Source of the DNA: Pseudophaeomoniella oleicola
Taxonomy: Eukaryota > Ascomycota > Eurotiomycetes > Phaeomoniellales > Phaeomoniellaceae
Direction of reading: 5' to 3'
Assembly (NCBI GenBank): GCA_003868215.1
Contig: QWDQ01000014.1
Coordinates: 310,001-374,000, forward strand
DNA length: 64,000 nucleotides
The notes under the pieces were generated by a model. The model saw only the letters and a list, made by a program, of their open reading frames with translations, was not told the origin of the DNA and ran no database searches. Positions 10,829-22,660 of this stretch are shown piece after piece. Position numbers and translations under genes: made by a program. Position 1 is the first letter of the stretch; each line of letters opens with the position of its first letter.

Positions 10829-11634
10829 AATGGAGAAAGTGTATTCATGCCTTGTATCAATTATCATGCATCGTATCAATACACAAATGTATCTTCGTAT
10901 CAACGTCACCGAGGGGGAAGAAGAAAAGGCTGCGTGGTAGAGCAATTGTTCAGTGGGAAGGGAAGGAAAGGAAAGGAGGCTGAATCCACGATGGCCTGCG
11001 CAGATAGGGGGATCCGATGTTCAGCACCTACGAGTAACCATGGCCTCGTAGACTTTCTTGTTGCGCTTTTCTATTATTTTGCTTTTCTTGCGTTTTATGA
11101 TCCCAAGGGGGAGGGAGGAATGGTCGGGCTGGGTTATCAACATGGGGTGGCGAGGGGAGGGGAAGGAGCGCCCGGGGGGGGGGGGGGAAGGTATTCTCTA
11201 GCCGGTCTATCTCCATGTTATGCAGAAGAATCTCAGAAGTTCGCAAGAATGATCTCTCCTGTTTTGACGGATCACAGTAAATCTTCTTTTACAGTTGTGC
11301 ATTTCGGTGATATTGAATGCTGTAATCTTTTGTTTTTATTTTTTGGGTTGGGTTGATTTGGTTTGGTTTCTACAAAAATGCCTTTTTGTAACTGTACAGT
11401 ATTTTCTGGGGTTATGTAGCGGCCATACGCTTGATGAGACCGATTGAGGTCCTTGTAATTGGACTTTGGGCTTCTGCAGGTTGGTTTGCAACAGGGGAGG
11501 ATGTTGCAGCCTGGTATGGGATGATCTCGGTTCCCCCTCATGCATAGTGCAAGCATCCTTGCGTTGCTCTAATGAGTGGTCCTTGAATTACTACCAGCCA
11601 AGTTCCGGAAGTCCCTCGAGAAGAACAAATGCTC
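10829..11634. other. Convergent 3' spacer between SCC3 and IRC22
   Basis: Both neighbours end here. The stretch holds a long G run (about 11172-11186), GGAAA repeats near 10960, and T-rich DNA from 11330. Several open frames exist but none resembles a protein. Confidence 0.5.
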
Positions 11635-12570
11635 CTATTCAGTAGTTTTGCCCTTACCCTTTGCCCTTACACCGCTGCTCTTGACACGGCGGGCTTCTGG
11701 CCTCTTCAAATGGTGTTCAGGGATCCATGATTCGTCGAATGCTTTGGAACCAGAGGTGACAGCGGGACCATCTCCACCGACAACGGGGATCGCGTCCGAG
11801 GGGTCGACCTTCTTGGAACCTCCTGATGAGCGCTTCGCACGTTCACCGCCTTTGCCTTTCTTTGGGAAGTAGGGAAGGATCCAGACGGTGTAGAAGAAGT
11901 AGATAGTGCCAGCAAAGAGCGCAGCGAGGAAACAATAGAGGAAGATACTATGGGATATTAGCTTTTGCTATTCAGGGTGGATGAGGAGCTTACATTTGAG
12001 GGTCAAAGAGGCTGGTATCGGGATCAACGATGCTGACAGTCTCATTGAAAGCTTGAAGAGTGTAATAAGCACCCTCACTGTTGCTAAGAACAGCCGCGAT
12101 GTTCAACCTCAACTCTTGAGGGTGCATATCCGTAGCGAACGTGTATGTCACAGTCTCTTTCTCGCCTCCGGGGATCTCGACCATATACCTCGCCGCTGTC
12201 AGGTTGCGAACGATGGAGGAGCCTTGTGGATCAAAGTCGGGGGTAAACAGAGACCCGCCAATGAAGTTGACAACAACTGGCTCTGGCTCTTCATTGCTGA
12301 AGGAGAGCACAGCCTGGTTCGGGTGACCATTGACAAGCTTCACGCCAAATATCTCAGAGGCTGGGAATGAAGCCGAAACAGAGACGGCGAGGTTTGGAGT
12401 CGTGGCTGGATCCTCAATATCATCGGTAGGATCCTATGTACACAAGGGTCCTGTCAGTAGCCATTCCAATGACTGATTAAGTGAAGTCGGCGGGTTAGAC
12501 GTACCAGCGCGAATGCCACTCTGGCCGTAAGAGCCAAAGCAGACAGAGCCAAGGTCCAAAAGTGACCCAT
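11635..12570 (-). CDS. IRC22: IRC22 / translocon-associated protein alpha-like ER membrane protein
   Basis: Three exons (12570-12505, 12433-11994, 11947-11635) give about 272 residues. Exon 1 encodes a signal peptide, MGHFWTLALSALALTARVAFAL. The lumenal part resembles the TRAP-alpha/Irc22 fold: SFPASEIFGVKLVNGHPNQ, GGSLFTPDFDPQGSSIVRNL, and ATDMHPQELRLNIAAV. The third exon supplies the single membrane segment IIFLYCFLAALFAGTIYFF and a basic cytosolic tail ending KGKGKTTE. Intron donors are GTACGT and GTAAGC, and the 46-nt second intron has a good branch site GCTAATAT. In yeast, IRC22 was named for recombination foci, but the family sits in the ER membrane near the translocon. It converges with SCC3. 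The family call is good; its precise role is not known. Confidence 0.85.
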
Positions 12571-12890
12571 GATGACAATTGAACTGAAAAGACCAAGTGA
12601 GAAGACAGTAGATTCCTCAGACAATGAAAGCAGGACGGTGAGGGGTGGGGGAGTGAAGTCGCAAACTACAGAGCAGAGAGGACAGACATCTTTCAATTTG
12701 GTGGATTGGGGACGATTGGAGTCCGCTGTGCTATCTCCACATTCACGTCCCAGCATTTCATCACTGCGGCTGGAGCTTCTAAAGAAAGTGTGCCAAAGCT
12801 CTTAAGCAGACACAGACATTCTCCGAACATTTCTATTGCGCCCTTCTTTATTTCAACTTTTTTTGGACACGTTGAACCATGTAAACTGAT
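12571..12890. promoter_or_regulatory. Divergent promoter between IRC22 and the CCCH protein
   Basis: This 320-bp spacer separates two outward-facing starts and must serve both. It has a GGGTGGGG stretch near 12642 and pyrimidine-rich DNA ending in TTTCAACTTTTTTT just before the CCCH gene. Confidence 0.5.
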
Positions 12891-14586
12891 ATGAACGCGT
12901 CAAATCTCAACATGTCGCGTCTATCAGCATGGTCTCCCGATAGGGCCATCTTCTCAAATCAACCTGCCTTTTCGTCGCCGTCAACCGACCCTTTCTCTGG
13001 GCGCCAGACTCTGGTCCCCGACTCAGATACCAGCGCAACTTTGCGACAACGTTATAATGCTCTAGCAGCGACGGAGAAACTCAAGGATGATTTGATCAAG
13101 GTAATACTGCTCGATCGAACATAACAGCATGGAGACTTACCCTCGGCGCTGCAGGATTTATTAGAACAGCTTGAAGTCACCGAGAAACAGCTTTCAAGTT
13201 CGAGACTCGACCATGATCGTGAGATTCGATACAACAGAGATGGCCAGATGCGAGAGTCACAACTGCAAAGTCAGCTCCAAGCTGTCAAGAATCTTATGGT
13301 GTGTGACCCTCATGCAAGCTGGCGGTGGTGTGACTGACACTAGTAGGATCGTGAAGCATTCATCCTAGTTTTGCTTGACGGCGATGGCCTTTTATTCGTG
13401 GACGAACTCATCCGAAAAGGCGAAGAAGGCGGCAGAGAAGCGGCAAATCAGTTGATGACCACTGTCCGTGATCATGTTGCCAGAACACTCCCTCAGATAC
13501 CTCATCCCAAGATTATGACAAGAATTTATGCAAATGTCCGCGGTCTAGCAGAAACCTGTTATAGATCCAGCATTGTTGACCGACCGGGATTGGTCGAGGA
13601 TTTTGTGAAGGGGTTTAATGGCAGCAAGCTCTGCTTTGATTTTGTCGACTGTGGCTCGGGGAAAGAAAGAGCTGATTCGAAAATACATGGTAGGTCTTCT
13701 TGCTGTTCCTATAGTAAGGATGCGCTAACGACGACCAGAATTTTTTAAGATCTATCTGCATAACGTACATTGCCATCAGATCATCCTAGGCTGCTCCCAC
13801 GATAATGGTTATGCCAGGCTTCTCGAGGAAGTTCTCGGAGATGCAAGAGATATTGATCGTGTCACACTGCTAGAGGGCACCTCTTTTGAAAGAGAACTGA
13901 TAAGGCTCAAGGACAATTTCAAGGTCGTCAAATTTCAAAATGTCTTCAGAGAGAGCAAAGTTGTGCTGAGCAATCCCACCACCAACGGTGTCAAAATGAA
14001 TGGGAACGGTCATGCACACAACGTTGCGAATGGCTCCCCCAATATTCCGTTGACGCAGCCTCTTGCTCGGATTCCATCAAACACCGATACTGCCTCGACC
14101 AACAGTGGCCCGACTAAGCCTGCAACATGGGCGTCTATGACTGCTACACCGTTCGTTCCTACTGCACAGCCGTCTCCGAAAACGCCCACAGCCAAACCCG
14201 TCCTGCACACTCCAGGCATCGATCGCAATCGTCTAGGCCAACGAATCGACAAGCTTGACTTCACGATCCCAAATGATGATATCCGCCGTGTCAAGAAGCT
14301 CAAGCTGTGCAACCCATATTTTCTCCAGGGCGAATGCAAGAATAAGAATTGCACGCATGATCATGACTACAACCTCTCCCGCAACGACAAGAAGACACTG
14401 GAGTATGTGGCAAGGATGACTCCGTGCTATTACAAGACAGAGTGCGATGACCCGACCTGCATCTACGGACATCGGTGTCCCCAAAATGAACCAGATCGGA
14501 AAGATTGCTATTATAAAGAAAATTGTCGATTCTTCGGGTGGGGTCATGGCATTGATACGAAGGTTGTCAAAACCACAAAGGTCTAA
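12891..14586 (+). CDS. Tandem CCCH zinc-finger protein with DUF2433-like domain
   Basis: Four exons (12891-13100, 13155-13298, 13347-13689, 13739-14586) give about 514 residues. The N-terminal third has a short coiled coil (LEQLEVTEKQL through QLQSQLQAVKNL). The middle is a compact alpha/beta domain beginning AFILVLLDGDGLLFVDELI, continuing to HQIILGCSHDNGYARLLEEV; this matches the fungal DUF2433 region, which looks NYN/PIN-like. A Pro/Thr-rich linker follows, then C-terminal zinc fingers: C-x8-C-x4-C-x3-H (CNPYFLQGEC...) and C-x5-C-x4-C-x3-H (CYYKTECDDPTCIYGH). A third motif, CYYKENCRFFGWGH, has two Cys and a His but no third Cys. CCCH fingers usually bind RNA, so a role in mRNA handling is likely but inferred. 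The start at 12891 has G at -3; an in-frame Met at 12912 is an alternative. Confidence 0.85.
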
Positions 14587-15253
14587 AGGAAGGCCCTTGA
14601 ACTGTTCTAATATCGGCAAGGCGTTAAGGGGCATACCTCTCAATCTGAGCTACGGGCAAAAAAACAACGGGCAAATGGCATCTCCTTTCCCTTTCGCACT
14701 GGAGTATGATTTTGAACAAACGGACGAACAGGTCGGTCGGTCGGGTCGGTGTTTTTATTTGAAAACAAAAGAGATACCCTACTTTTTTTCGGCTTTCTTT
14801 CTTTTTGCTGCCATGATGACAACATAGGTAATATATGACGAGCCTGAATCTGTACTTTTTATTTCAGGTAGCTTCAGGAAGGAAGGAAGGGGAACGCGAA
14901 AATCGCAGCTCAACAGATTCTTTTTTTGACATCTATTACCTCCCTGCTTCGATCCAATACAAATACCTACTCTTATACACAGGATCCTGAACGCTTTCCT
15001 TTTCCAATGTATCTAAGTACGCACTAGAGATCAAATCTTCCTTTGTATACTGATTGTCTCCTTCACCCCCCGAAAAACAAAAAGTCATACATGCGTAAAG
15101 AGGACCAGCTTCACTGCTCATAACACCGACGATAACAGACGCCGAGAATCGTGGATATCGTGACAACTAACCAATCAACCAAGCTAACCAACCGAAACAG
15201 ATAACGAACGCGAGGCAGAAGAAAGAGAGGGAGAGAGAGAGAAAACTAGATTT
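14587..15253. other. Convergent 3' spacer between the CCCH gene and POT1
   Basis: It holds the 3' UTRs of two converging genes, with GGTCGG repeats near 14732-14750, T-rich tracts, and a GAGA run (about 15225-15241) just after the POT1 stop. No gene is seen. Confidence 0.5.
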
Positions 15254-17468
15254 TCAAGCATTGATCGAAGTCCCGAAGAGTTGAAACATGCGCTCGTACT
15301 CCGGCTGCAGCGGAGGCGCGGGAGCAGCAGCAGCAGCAGCAGCAGAAGGTGACGACTTGGCAGCCACAGGGGACCTCTGTGGCCTCTTGAGAATTCCGTA
15401 CTCCTTGATGAAGCATTCAAACGGCATTCCCCCGACGGCGGCGGCGGGAGTCACTTGATGTCCTACGACAGCGGCACCATCATCGCCGGCGGATCCTTGG
15501 TTTCCTGCTGCTGCTGTTTTCTTCTCTGATTTGCTCGACGGCGACATGGCATCCTTGTGTTCTTCTAGATCTCCCCACAAGTGGAATAGTTTCTCGCGCA
15601 CTTTTGCGAGCGTCGAGGGATTCCGTTTGAGGTCGCAGGCCTCTTCGTTGAGGAGGTAATCTGCTTCTTGGGGACCGACGTGGAGGAGCATCTTGGGCTT
15701 TTCTTTTTCTTGTTGAGAGTCGTAAGGGTCCTCGACCAGTAGGCAGAATCGCCATTCCCAATGAATATGGCCTTGGGTTTGTGAGAAACTGTCGATTGGG
15801 AGGTCTGTTTCGAGATCGGATTCTTCAGGATCGGAATCGCCTGCAGACACGTCGGAGAGGGCGTCGTACTCGGATTCTCTGTAGGGAGCCGCGAAATTGA
15901 CGATAGAGGGAGGGAAGAAGTCGACGATACGGAGCTTCGTCTTGTAGCAGACGTTTTGGAAGGGAAGTGTCAGATGAGTCCCCATAGCGGTTGTATAGGA
16001 GAGACAGGAGCTGTTGAGAATTGTGGCAAGAGGTATATGTGTCAGACCGTCGACTTGATTTGTGCGGACTTGGAACCAGATTAGTACGAATAGCTGCGGA
16101 TGAGGATAAAGACCTACTGTTCGGATTCAATGTAAACTTTGAGGGTTTGAGTACAGGTTCGGCCTGCTTTTTGGCTTCCTTTTCCCGAGTTTTCTTCCTC
16201 TCCCGCCCTGTCTTTGACTTTTTGGCAGGCTCTTGTTTCGCAGTGTCCTCTCCGAGTATCGGCCTTTTGTTGGAACCAGCACTCTCCTCTTTGAGTTTGT
16301 CATAAAGCTGCTTGTAGCGCTTTGCATAATCCAGCTTGCGCCTGAGCAGGTCCTGAAGCTCTGATTCTTTATTGCTGGGTAACATCTTCCTAACCAACAC
16401 TTTGCTGGGATATTTAGGATCATCACGCAGCCTTCCCTCGAGAAGAACTCCATTCCTGCCCATCGTGATATGGACGTTGCTCACATAGACATAATCGCCT
16501 ACGTTGACATTCGTTTTCACATACTGAGCGTTGCCGTCATAGCAGGTGATATTCAGAGTCATCCGTCCCCATGGCCCAGGCCACTTGCTGACTTTCCTGT
16601 TGGCATATCCGTATGGATCTCCTTCGCGATCGAAGTCCTCCTCGCCTTCTTCCTCATGGCCACTGGTATAATTGAAGAGCTGTTTGTTCACGGTATAATC
16701 AGTGACAGAGAGATTCACTTTCTCATACTCGTCGTACTTTTTGCGTACTTCGCAGCAAAGATCTGCGAATACAAGACGTCCAGTATCGGGCAGATTTAGA
16801 GACTCAATTGCACAAAACTTTCGAGACTTTGCTGTGCCAGAGCTCATAACCTTGGCAGGGGTTTGATCGGCTGCTTGACGAATGTGGTTGGACTGGTGTC
16901 GCATATTTACGCCAGACTCATTTTCCTTGAGTGGTTGTCGAGTTGACCCTGCTGCTTCTATAGGAGGTCGGCCTTTCTCCGTGTCAGGAAGGTCAGCTCC
17001 GTATTCGTGCAGCTCAAGCTGACGGTAAAGCTTGACAACATGCAACAGGTCATCCTGTTGGAACTTGTTGCACATTGTGGATTGTTCGTAGTCTAGAGCT
17101 GACTTGGGACTGGCTATGTACCGATCAATATCAGCTTTGTGAAAGACCGCCCATTCTGTATTGCGATTAGAAAGACCAATAATCTCTCCATACTGATCAT
17201 ATATCTTTAGCATCGACAGTACCACAACATCACCAACAGAGGCAATTGGTGGCAGATGAGATACGTCCGGTCTGAAGTATCTAATTCGTAGACCGAAGCC
17301 TCCTTCATCCCAAGAAGCGTCGTTAATGGTAAAGGTACAGACCATATCGGTACCGCGCGAAGGAGTCGGGGTGAGGAAGTCACTGACCACCCCGACAATA
17401 TCCACTAGGCTACCGACCTTCCCCTTGGCCTCCTTGAGGGGAACAAATCGATGTTGAAGTCTTGACAT
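15254..17468 (-). CDS. POT1: Telomere end-binding protein POT1
   Basis: POT1 binds the single-stranded G-rich telomere overhang and is part of shelterin. Two exons, 17468-16118 and 16053-15254, join over a 64-nt intron (donor GTAGGT, acceptor AAG) into about 716 residues. The first OB fold begins with the family start LVDIVGVVSDFLTPTPSRGTD and CTFTINDASWDEGGFGLRI. The second includes WPGPWGRMTLNITCYDGNA. The splice joins LNPN to IDGLTHIPLATI, and the next block LPFQNVCYKTKLRIVDFFPP is a POT1 C-terminal hallmark, which fixes both frame and splice site. Between the halves lies a Lys-rich linker with coiled-coil character. The C-terminus has an Ala run encoded by a GCT/GCA repeat (about 15330-15345). 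The gene shares a promoter region with importin alpha. Confidence 0.9.
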
Positions 17469-18027
17469 ATTCCCTCGTTGGCCGCGAGCCGATATGGATC
17501 TCAGGTAAGAGGACGCGACAATGGGGAGTATAGACGCGCCTTTAAGTATTCTGTCTGGTCATGATTACAAATAGAATCCAGGAGGTATGATTGAGGACAT
17601 GAAGGCTGAAGGTGGGATGTCGTTCTCAATTCATTTTGGCTCATCTCATCAAGAATTATGAGCTCGCTTCAAGCAACTATGTAAACCTGCGTAGTGAATA
17701 GATGAGATCGCGTGGGTATTGTTTGCAGGGTGTCTCGTCGGCCAATCAGAGCGGCGGAAGAAAAAGCGCTACAATATTAATATGAACACGGCGACCATCC
17801 CCAGAAACCAAAATCCCACTTCCGCCTCTTTCTAGACAAGATACAAACTTGCCAACAACCTCATTCCACCAATCGAGGCCAATGTTTTAAGACTCTTTCC
17901 ACTTCGTTAGAAGCGCAAAACTGCAAGAATCCTATTCAAAGCTGCAGCGCCTTGCTGTTTAATCGATTCCAAGACTTCAAACTTTCCCCTCAGCCGGTGT
18001 CGCTTTTGGTAATTTTCCGACTACATC
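17469..18027. promoter_or_regulatory. Shared divergent promoter of POT1 and importin alpha, with CCAAT box
   Basis: This 559-bp spacer lies between two opposite starts. A CCAAT box in the context GGCCAATCAGAG (CCAAT at 17742-17746) sits about 285 bp from the importin start, and CT-rich leader sequence follows (17815-17990). CCAAT boxes bind the HAP/CBF complex in fungi; occupancy here is inferred. Confidence 0.5.
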
Positions 18028-19880
18028 ATGGCTGATCGCTACATCCCTGAACACCGTCGCAACCAGTTTAAGGCCAAGGGCACGTTTAAGCCAGATGAAC
18101 TTCGACGTCGCCGCGAGGAACAACAGGTTGAGATCCGCAAGGCAAAGAGAGAGGAAAACCTCGCTAAGAGGAGGGGCATTCAGACACGGGAAGGAGGTGT
18201 CACTGCTGGTGGATTAGCTGATGCCGACAGCGATGATGAAGGTGCCAACATTGAAGGAGAGGTATGTGTCCATGGCTATTCATTGCTTTTGTTATTCCTG
18301 TCAGAGTTGTTCTGTCAATCTTGCCCTCAAAAGTTTCAAGGATAATGCTTACGAAGGTGCTTTCAACTGTTTTGTCACATGAGCTGATATTCATTGCTTT
18401 ATAGCTTAATGCCGAGTTACCTGAAATGGTCCGTGGAGTCTTCTCCGACCAGATTGATGCACAGATTCAAGCTACCACAAAGTTTCGCAAGCTACTGTCC
18501 AAGGAGCGCAATCCTCCCATCGAACGAGTCATCGAAACCGGCGTCGTGAGCCGCTTCGTCGAGTTCCTCAGATCGCCACACACTCTTGTCCAGTTCGAGG
18601 CAGCTTGGGCACTCACAAACATTGCTTCTGGCTCTGCGCAACAGACACAAGTCGTTATTGAGGCCGGTGCCGTCCCAATTTTTGTCGAATTGCTGAGCAG
18701 CCCCGAGCCAGATGTGCGTGAACAAGCTGTTTGGGCTCTCGGAAACATTGCCGGTGATTCACCTGCTTGCCGGGATTATGTGCTTCAGGCAGGTGCTCTT
18801 CGACCTCTTCTCGCTCTCATCGGCGACGGCCGCAAACTCAGCATGCTTCGAAACGCAACATGGACACTCAGCAACTTCTGCCGTGGCAAGACTCCACAAC
18901 CAGACTGGCAAACTGTAAGTCTAAGTGCTACCTCCGAGACTCTAACCACTAACAGTACCCTGCAGATTGCTCCAGCTCTGCCAGTCCTGGCGAAACTTGT
19001 TTATATGCTCGACGATGAAGTTCTTATTGATGCTTGCTGGGCTATCTCCTACCTATCCGATGGCCCTAACGATAAGATTCAGGCCGTAATCGAAGCGGGT
19101 ATCCCTCGCCGTCTGGTCGAGCTGCTGATGCATGCTTCCACTTCTGTTCAGACTCCCGCTCTCCGATCGGTTGGAAACATTGTTACGGGTGACGACGTCC
19201 AAACACAGGTTATCATCAACTGTGGAGCACTTCCAGCACTTTTGTCTCTTCTGGGTTCTTCTAAGGATGGCATCCGAAAGGAAGCTTGCTGGACAATCTC
19301 GAATATCACTGCGGGTAATTCAACACAAATCCAGGCTGTTGTTGACGCTGGCATCATTCCACCACTGATCAACCTGCTATCGAATGGAGACTTTAAAACT
19401 CGTAAAGAAGCTTGTTGGGCAATCTCTAACGCTACGTCTGGCGGTCTTCAAAAACCTGACCAGATCCGCTATCTTGTGTCTCAAGGATGCATCAAGCCGC
19501 TTTGCGATTTGCTTAGCTGCCCAGACAACAAGATTATTCAGGTCGCGCTGGATGGATTGGAGAATATCTTGAAGGTCGGTGAGATGGACAAGGAAGCAGC
19601 CGACCCTCGAGCTCCCGAGGCTCAGCTGAACCGTTATGCCTTGTTTATCGAGGAGGCAGGTGGTATGGAGAAGATCCACTTCTGCCAGAATAATGCCAAT
19701 GAGGAGATATACATGAAGGCATACAACATCATTGAGAAATATTTCAACGACGAGGAAGATGCTGGTGCTGATATCGAAGAGCTCGCTCCTCAACAAGGTG
19801 AGGGTGGGTTTGCCTTGGGAACTCAACAGCCACAGGGCGGATTCAGCTTCGCAAATGGCAACGAATCAATGGAGATGTAA
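18028..19880 (+). CDS. SRP1: Importin subunit alpha (karyopherin alpha)
   Basis: This adaptor carries proteins with classical nuclear localisation signals to importin beta for nuclear import. Three exons (18028-18261, 18405-18914, 18966-19880) give 552 residues. The N-terminal importin-beta-binding domain is clear ([20 protein letters not shown]). About ten armadillo repeats follow, each with the Trp/Asn NLS-binding array, for example [43 protein letters not shown] and [15 protein letters not shown]. The acidic C-terminus ([14 protein letters not shown]) is the Cas/CSE1 exchange region. The second intron (51 nt, donor GTAAGT, acceptor CAG) is a multiple of three and has no stop, so an unspliced message would encode 17 extra residues; the conserved join [11 protein letters not shown] shows it is normally removed. 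Confidence 0.94.
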
Positions 19881-21103
19881 AGTGTCTGTTACAGCGCTGC
19901 ATCCCCCCTTTTTCTTATGGCGATGGACTTTCACACAAGGTCGCCTATAACCCCACGCGTCGAGAACATCATCACCCGACGTCCGACGTTGGCCTCGCAG
20001 CTGGAGTGTGAACAAGCGGCGTCCGGCCATCGTCGTGCTCTCGCTATGCTGATATTTCAGGAACCACCGTCCACCCCCCTCCCGCATCGTTATTGTCAAC
20101 ATTATGCGGACATTCAACCTTTCCCCCACTACATTTGCCGACTCACGATACGAATGATCAGATACACCGTCATGTATACCCCAAAACCGCACCCGTCACC
20201 ATCACAACAAACAAGTTCTGTCTTTTTTCCGGCGCAAGGATCATGTTCACCCAGTGGCCTCATAACGGTGAAAGTGGAGAAAGGATCCGGAGGACCTCGA
20301 CAAATTGTCTCATGAGTGCATGATTTTCGAGAACAGACGCATGTTGCAGATACTTCGGCTAGACATCATCTAATGAAAACAATGTTAAAATCATGTTGCC
20401 TGCAGTTTCGAATGCTACTTTCTATTCACCTAGTCCTTCCCACGATATCTGAGCGCTATTGGAGAGCGCCAGAGAGCTCCCCACCCATATCCTGATATGA
20501 CTTGTAGGTGAATGTTTGTCCGCACGAAAACCGCTCTCTTTCTCTCTCGAATCTGATTAATCCCAATCTTTTCCCCCCTCAAGTTGAAGGAGAACCCCCC
20601 CACTCCACTCCAACTCCACCCCCGCAAAAAGGGGCGGCGGATAGGGATACAACGATCTGAACATAACCCGATATTACTGTACCCAGGCTTTTCACAGAAT
20701 ACCCTTTCCATGCACCCCTTACCTAATCACTCAAGATGCTTCGTACTGCTACTGTTGCAAGGACCTCATCATTCAGTGGTCGTTGTTAGTTAGTAGTGGT
20801 GCTTCATGTTTATGTTATACTCTGTGTGTGTGTGCATCGATACGGGTATAGATAATTAGATAGGGCAGGTAGATGGGTAGGTAAGAGTTGGAGGATAGGG
20901 ATATGTATAGGGGGGAGGGTTGCTAATATACGAAAAAGGGCTTTATGAGGATGTATGAGAAATCTGGGGATCTTGGGAGATAAAAGAACCACATGTTAAG
21001 TATTATTGTATTTGTTTTCAAAGATCTTGTCTATTTGGGACCGGGGAATGGCGTCTTAGCATAGCCATCTCTATTGTCCGGTGTACATATATGGCCCTTC
21101 AAC
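19881..21103. other. Convergent spacer between importin alpha and the MFS exporter
   Basis: About 1.2 kb with no convincing gene. It has C-rich DNA near 20575-20630, a GT run (20821-20833), and the presumed 3' UTRs of both converging genes. Open frames on both strands are short and show no family features. Confidence 0.45.
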
Positions 21104-22660
21104 TTACGAGGCATCTTTCTTCCTCCTACTCAGTAGAACATTCGGGCTCCCACCGACATACACAAAACTCAACGTCGCCGTCACGGCCGCAATCACAGCG
21201 ACCACGACGTTCATATTCCCGTACCCGATCTTATCTCTCAACAGTCCTGCCAGTATCGGTCCGACCGTCAATCCGGCACTGAATACTAGACTGTTCAATC
21301 CGTACAGCTGAGCGTAGGGGCCGTTGTCTCCGAAGATGCCCGGGTTGGCCTTGTCGTACAGTTGGACGACGTTGCTCGCTTCGACGACGGAGGGGGAGCC
21401 GATGACGGCGAGACCGACGCCGTTTAGTGCGAGGAGGGCGCAGTAGAGAATCACCTGTGATGACTGGCCGCCGGAATGGGGGAGGCGGAGGAGAATTAGA
21501 CACGGGACGAGGTAGGCAAATCCGAAGACAGCGGCGGGTTTGGTTCCGTACTTGTCGACGGCCCAACCGGCGAGTGGACCGAATACGAGGTATGGGATGT
21601 CCAGGGCAATGAAAAGGAGCCCGGCACGCAGGGAGGAGAAGTTGAAGAGAGATTGTGCTACGGTGGGGATTGTAGCGTCGAAGGTTGCGAGGAGGGTCGC
21701 TTGGACGAAGGCGAGAAGGAGGGCGGTAGGAAGGCGGGGATTGGCCAAACAGTTCAGAATAGGGATCTGACGGAGGAGGCGTGGCCGGTTAGGAGAGATC
21801 TTGAAGGCTTCCTCTTGAGGTTTCGAGCCGTGGAGAAGGGGTGTCTCCTCGTCATGAGCGCCAGACTCTCCATTTTCGGCGGATGGTGTCTGTTGGCGTT
21901 CAGCTTCGTTTGGATCTGAGGCGGAAGAACTGCCCGTCACCTCTTCAGGGGGAAGGTATCGAGCAGCTACTTTCTTTTCCACTACGAGAACTCGAAGGAC
22001 GAAATCGATACCAAGTAAAGCTGCACCGATACCGAAGACTCCTCCATAACCGGCTTTCTCGTAGACAACGCCACCTAACACTGGGGCTGCGAGTTCACCG
22101 ACACTGATGAACGAAAATATCTAAGGAGGATACTACCGTAAGCCTTGAACAACACGAAGATGTGATATCTCTAAAGCCACGTAATGACTTACTGAACCGA
22201 TGACCTTTCCTAGATCCCCTGGCCCTACCGTGTCCAGCACCATAGCCAGCCCAACTGTCCAAACAAAGGCTGCACTGATCCCCTGAAGCACTCTTGCCAC
22301 AATCAGAACTGCCACAGTTTTCCCGAATGCCAACAAAAGCGTCGCTCCCAGCAAAGCTGCCAACCCCCCTAAGAATGGTGCTTGCCTCGTCTTGACCTTA
22401 TCCGCAATAATCCCGGCTGGCAGTGAACAGAGCACGCTTGCACCAGCGTACGCGGCGAGGAGTCCGGAGACATATCCCTGGACCTGCGACTGAGGGAGAT
22501 CGACCCGGTCATGCAACAGGAAAGGAAGGATGGGAACGATGAGACCGTATAGGAACAGGTCAGTGAATAGACCAACGGCTACGGTTATGAGAATAAAGAC
22601 GGTATTGGAACGCCAGCGTAGGCCGAGAGGTTTGGACGGGAGCTGTAGATGCACCATCAT
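21104..22660 (-). CDS. MFS drug/vesicular-amine-type exporter (DHA1, 12 TM)
   Basis: Two exons (22660-22193, 22120-21104) join over a 72-nt intron (GTAAGT to TTAG) into 494 residues. The first membrane segment contains ITVAVGLFTDLFLYGLIVPILPFLL, a layout typical of the VMAT-like DHA1 subgroup with the conserved Asp. The loop between TM2 and TM3 has the MFS motif A variant GIIADKVKTRQAPFLGG, and TM4 has VARVLQGISAAFVWTVGLAM (motif B, with Arg and Gly). The splice gives IGSIFSFISVGELAAPVLGG, where motif C (PVLGG) is expected in TM5. The second half has AGWAVDKYGTKPAAVFGF. The cytosolic loop is acidic and Ser-rich. Probable substrates are toxins, drugs or secondary metabolites; none can be chosen from sequence. 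No biosynthetic cluster lies beside it. Confidence 0.88.
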
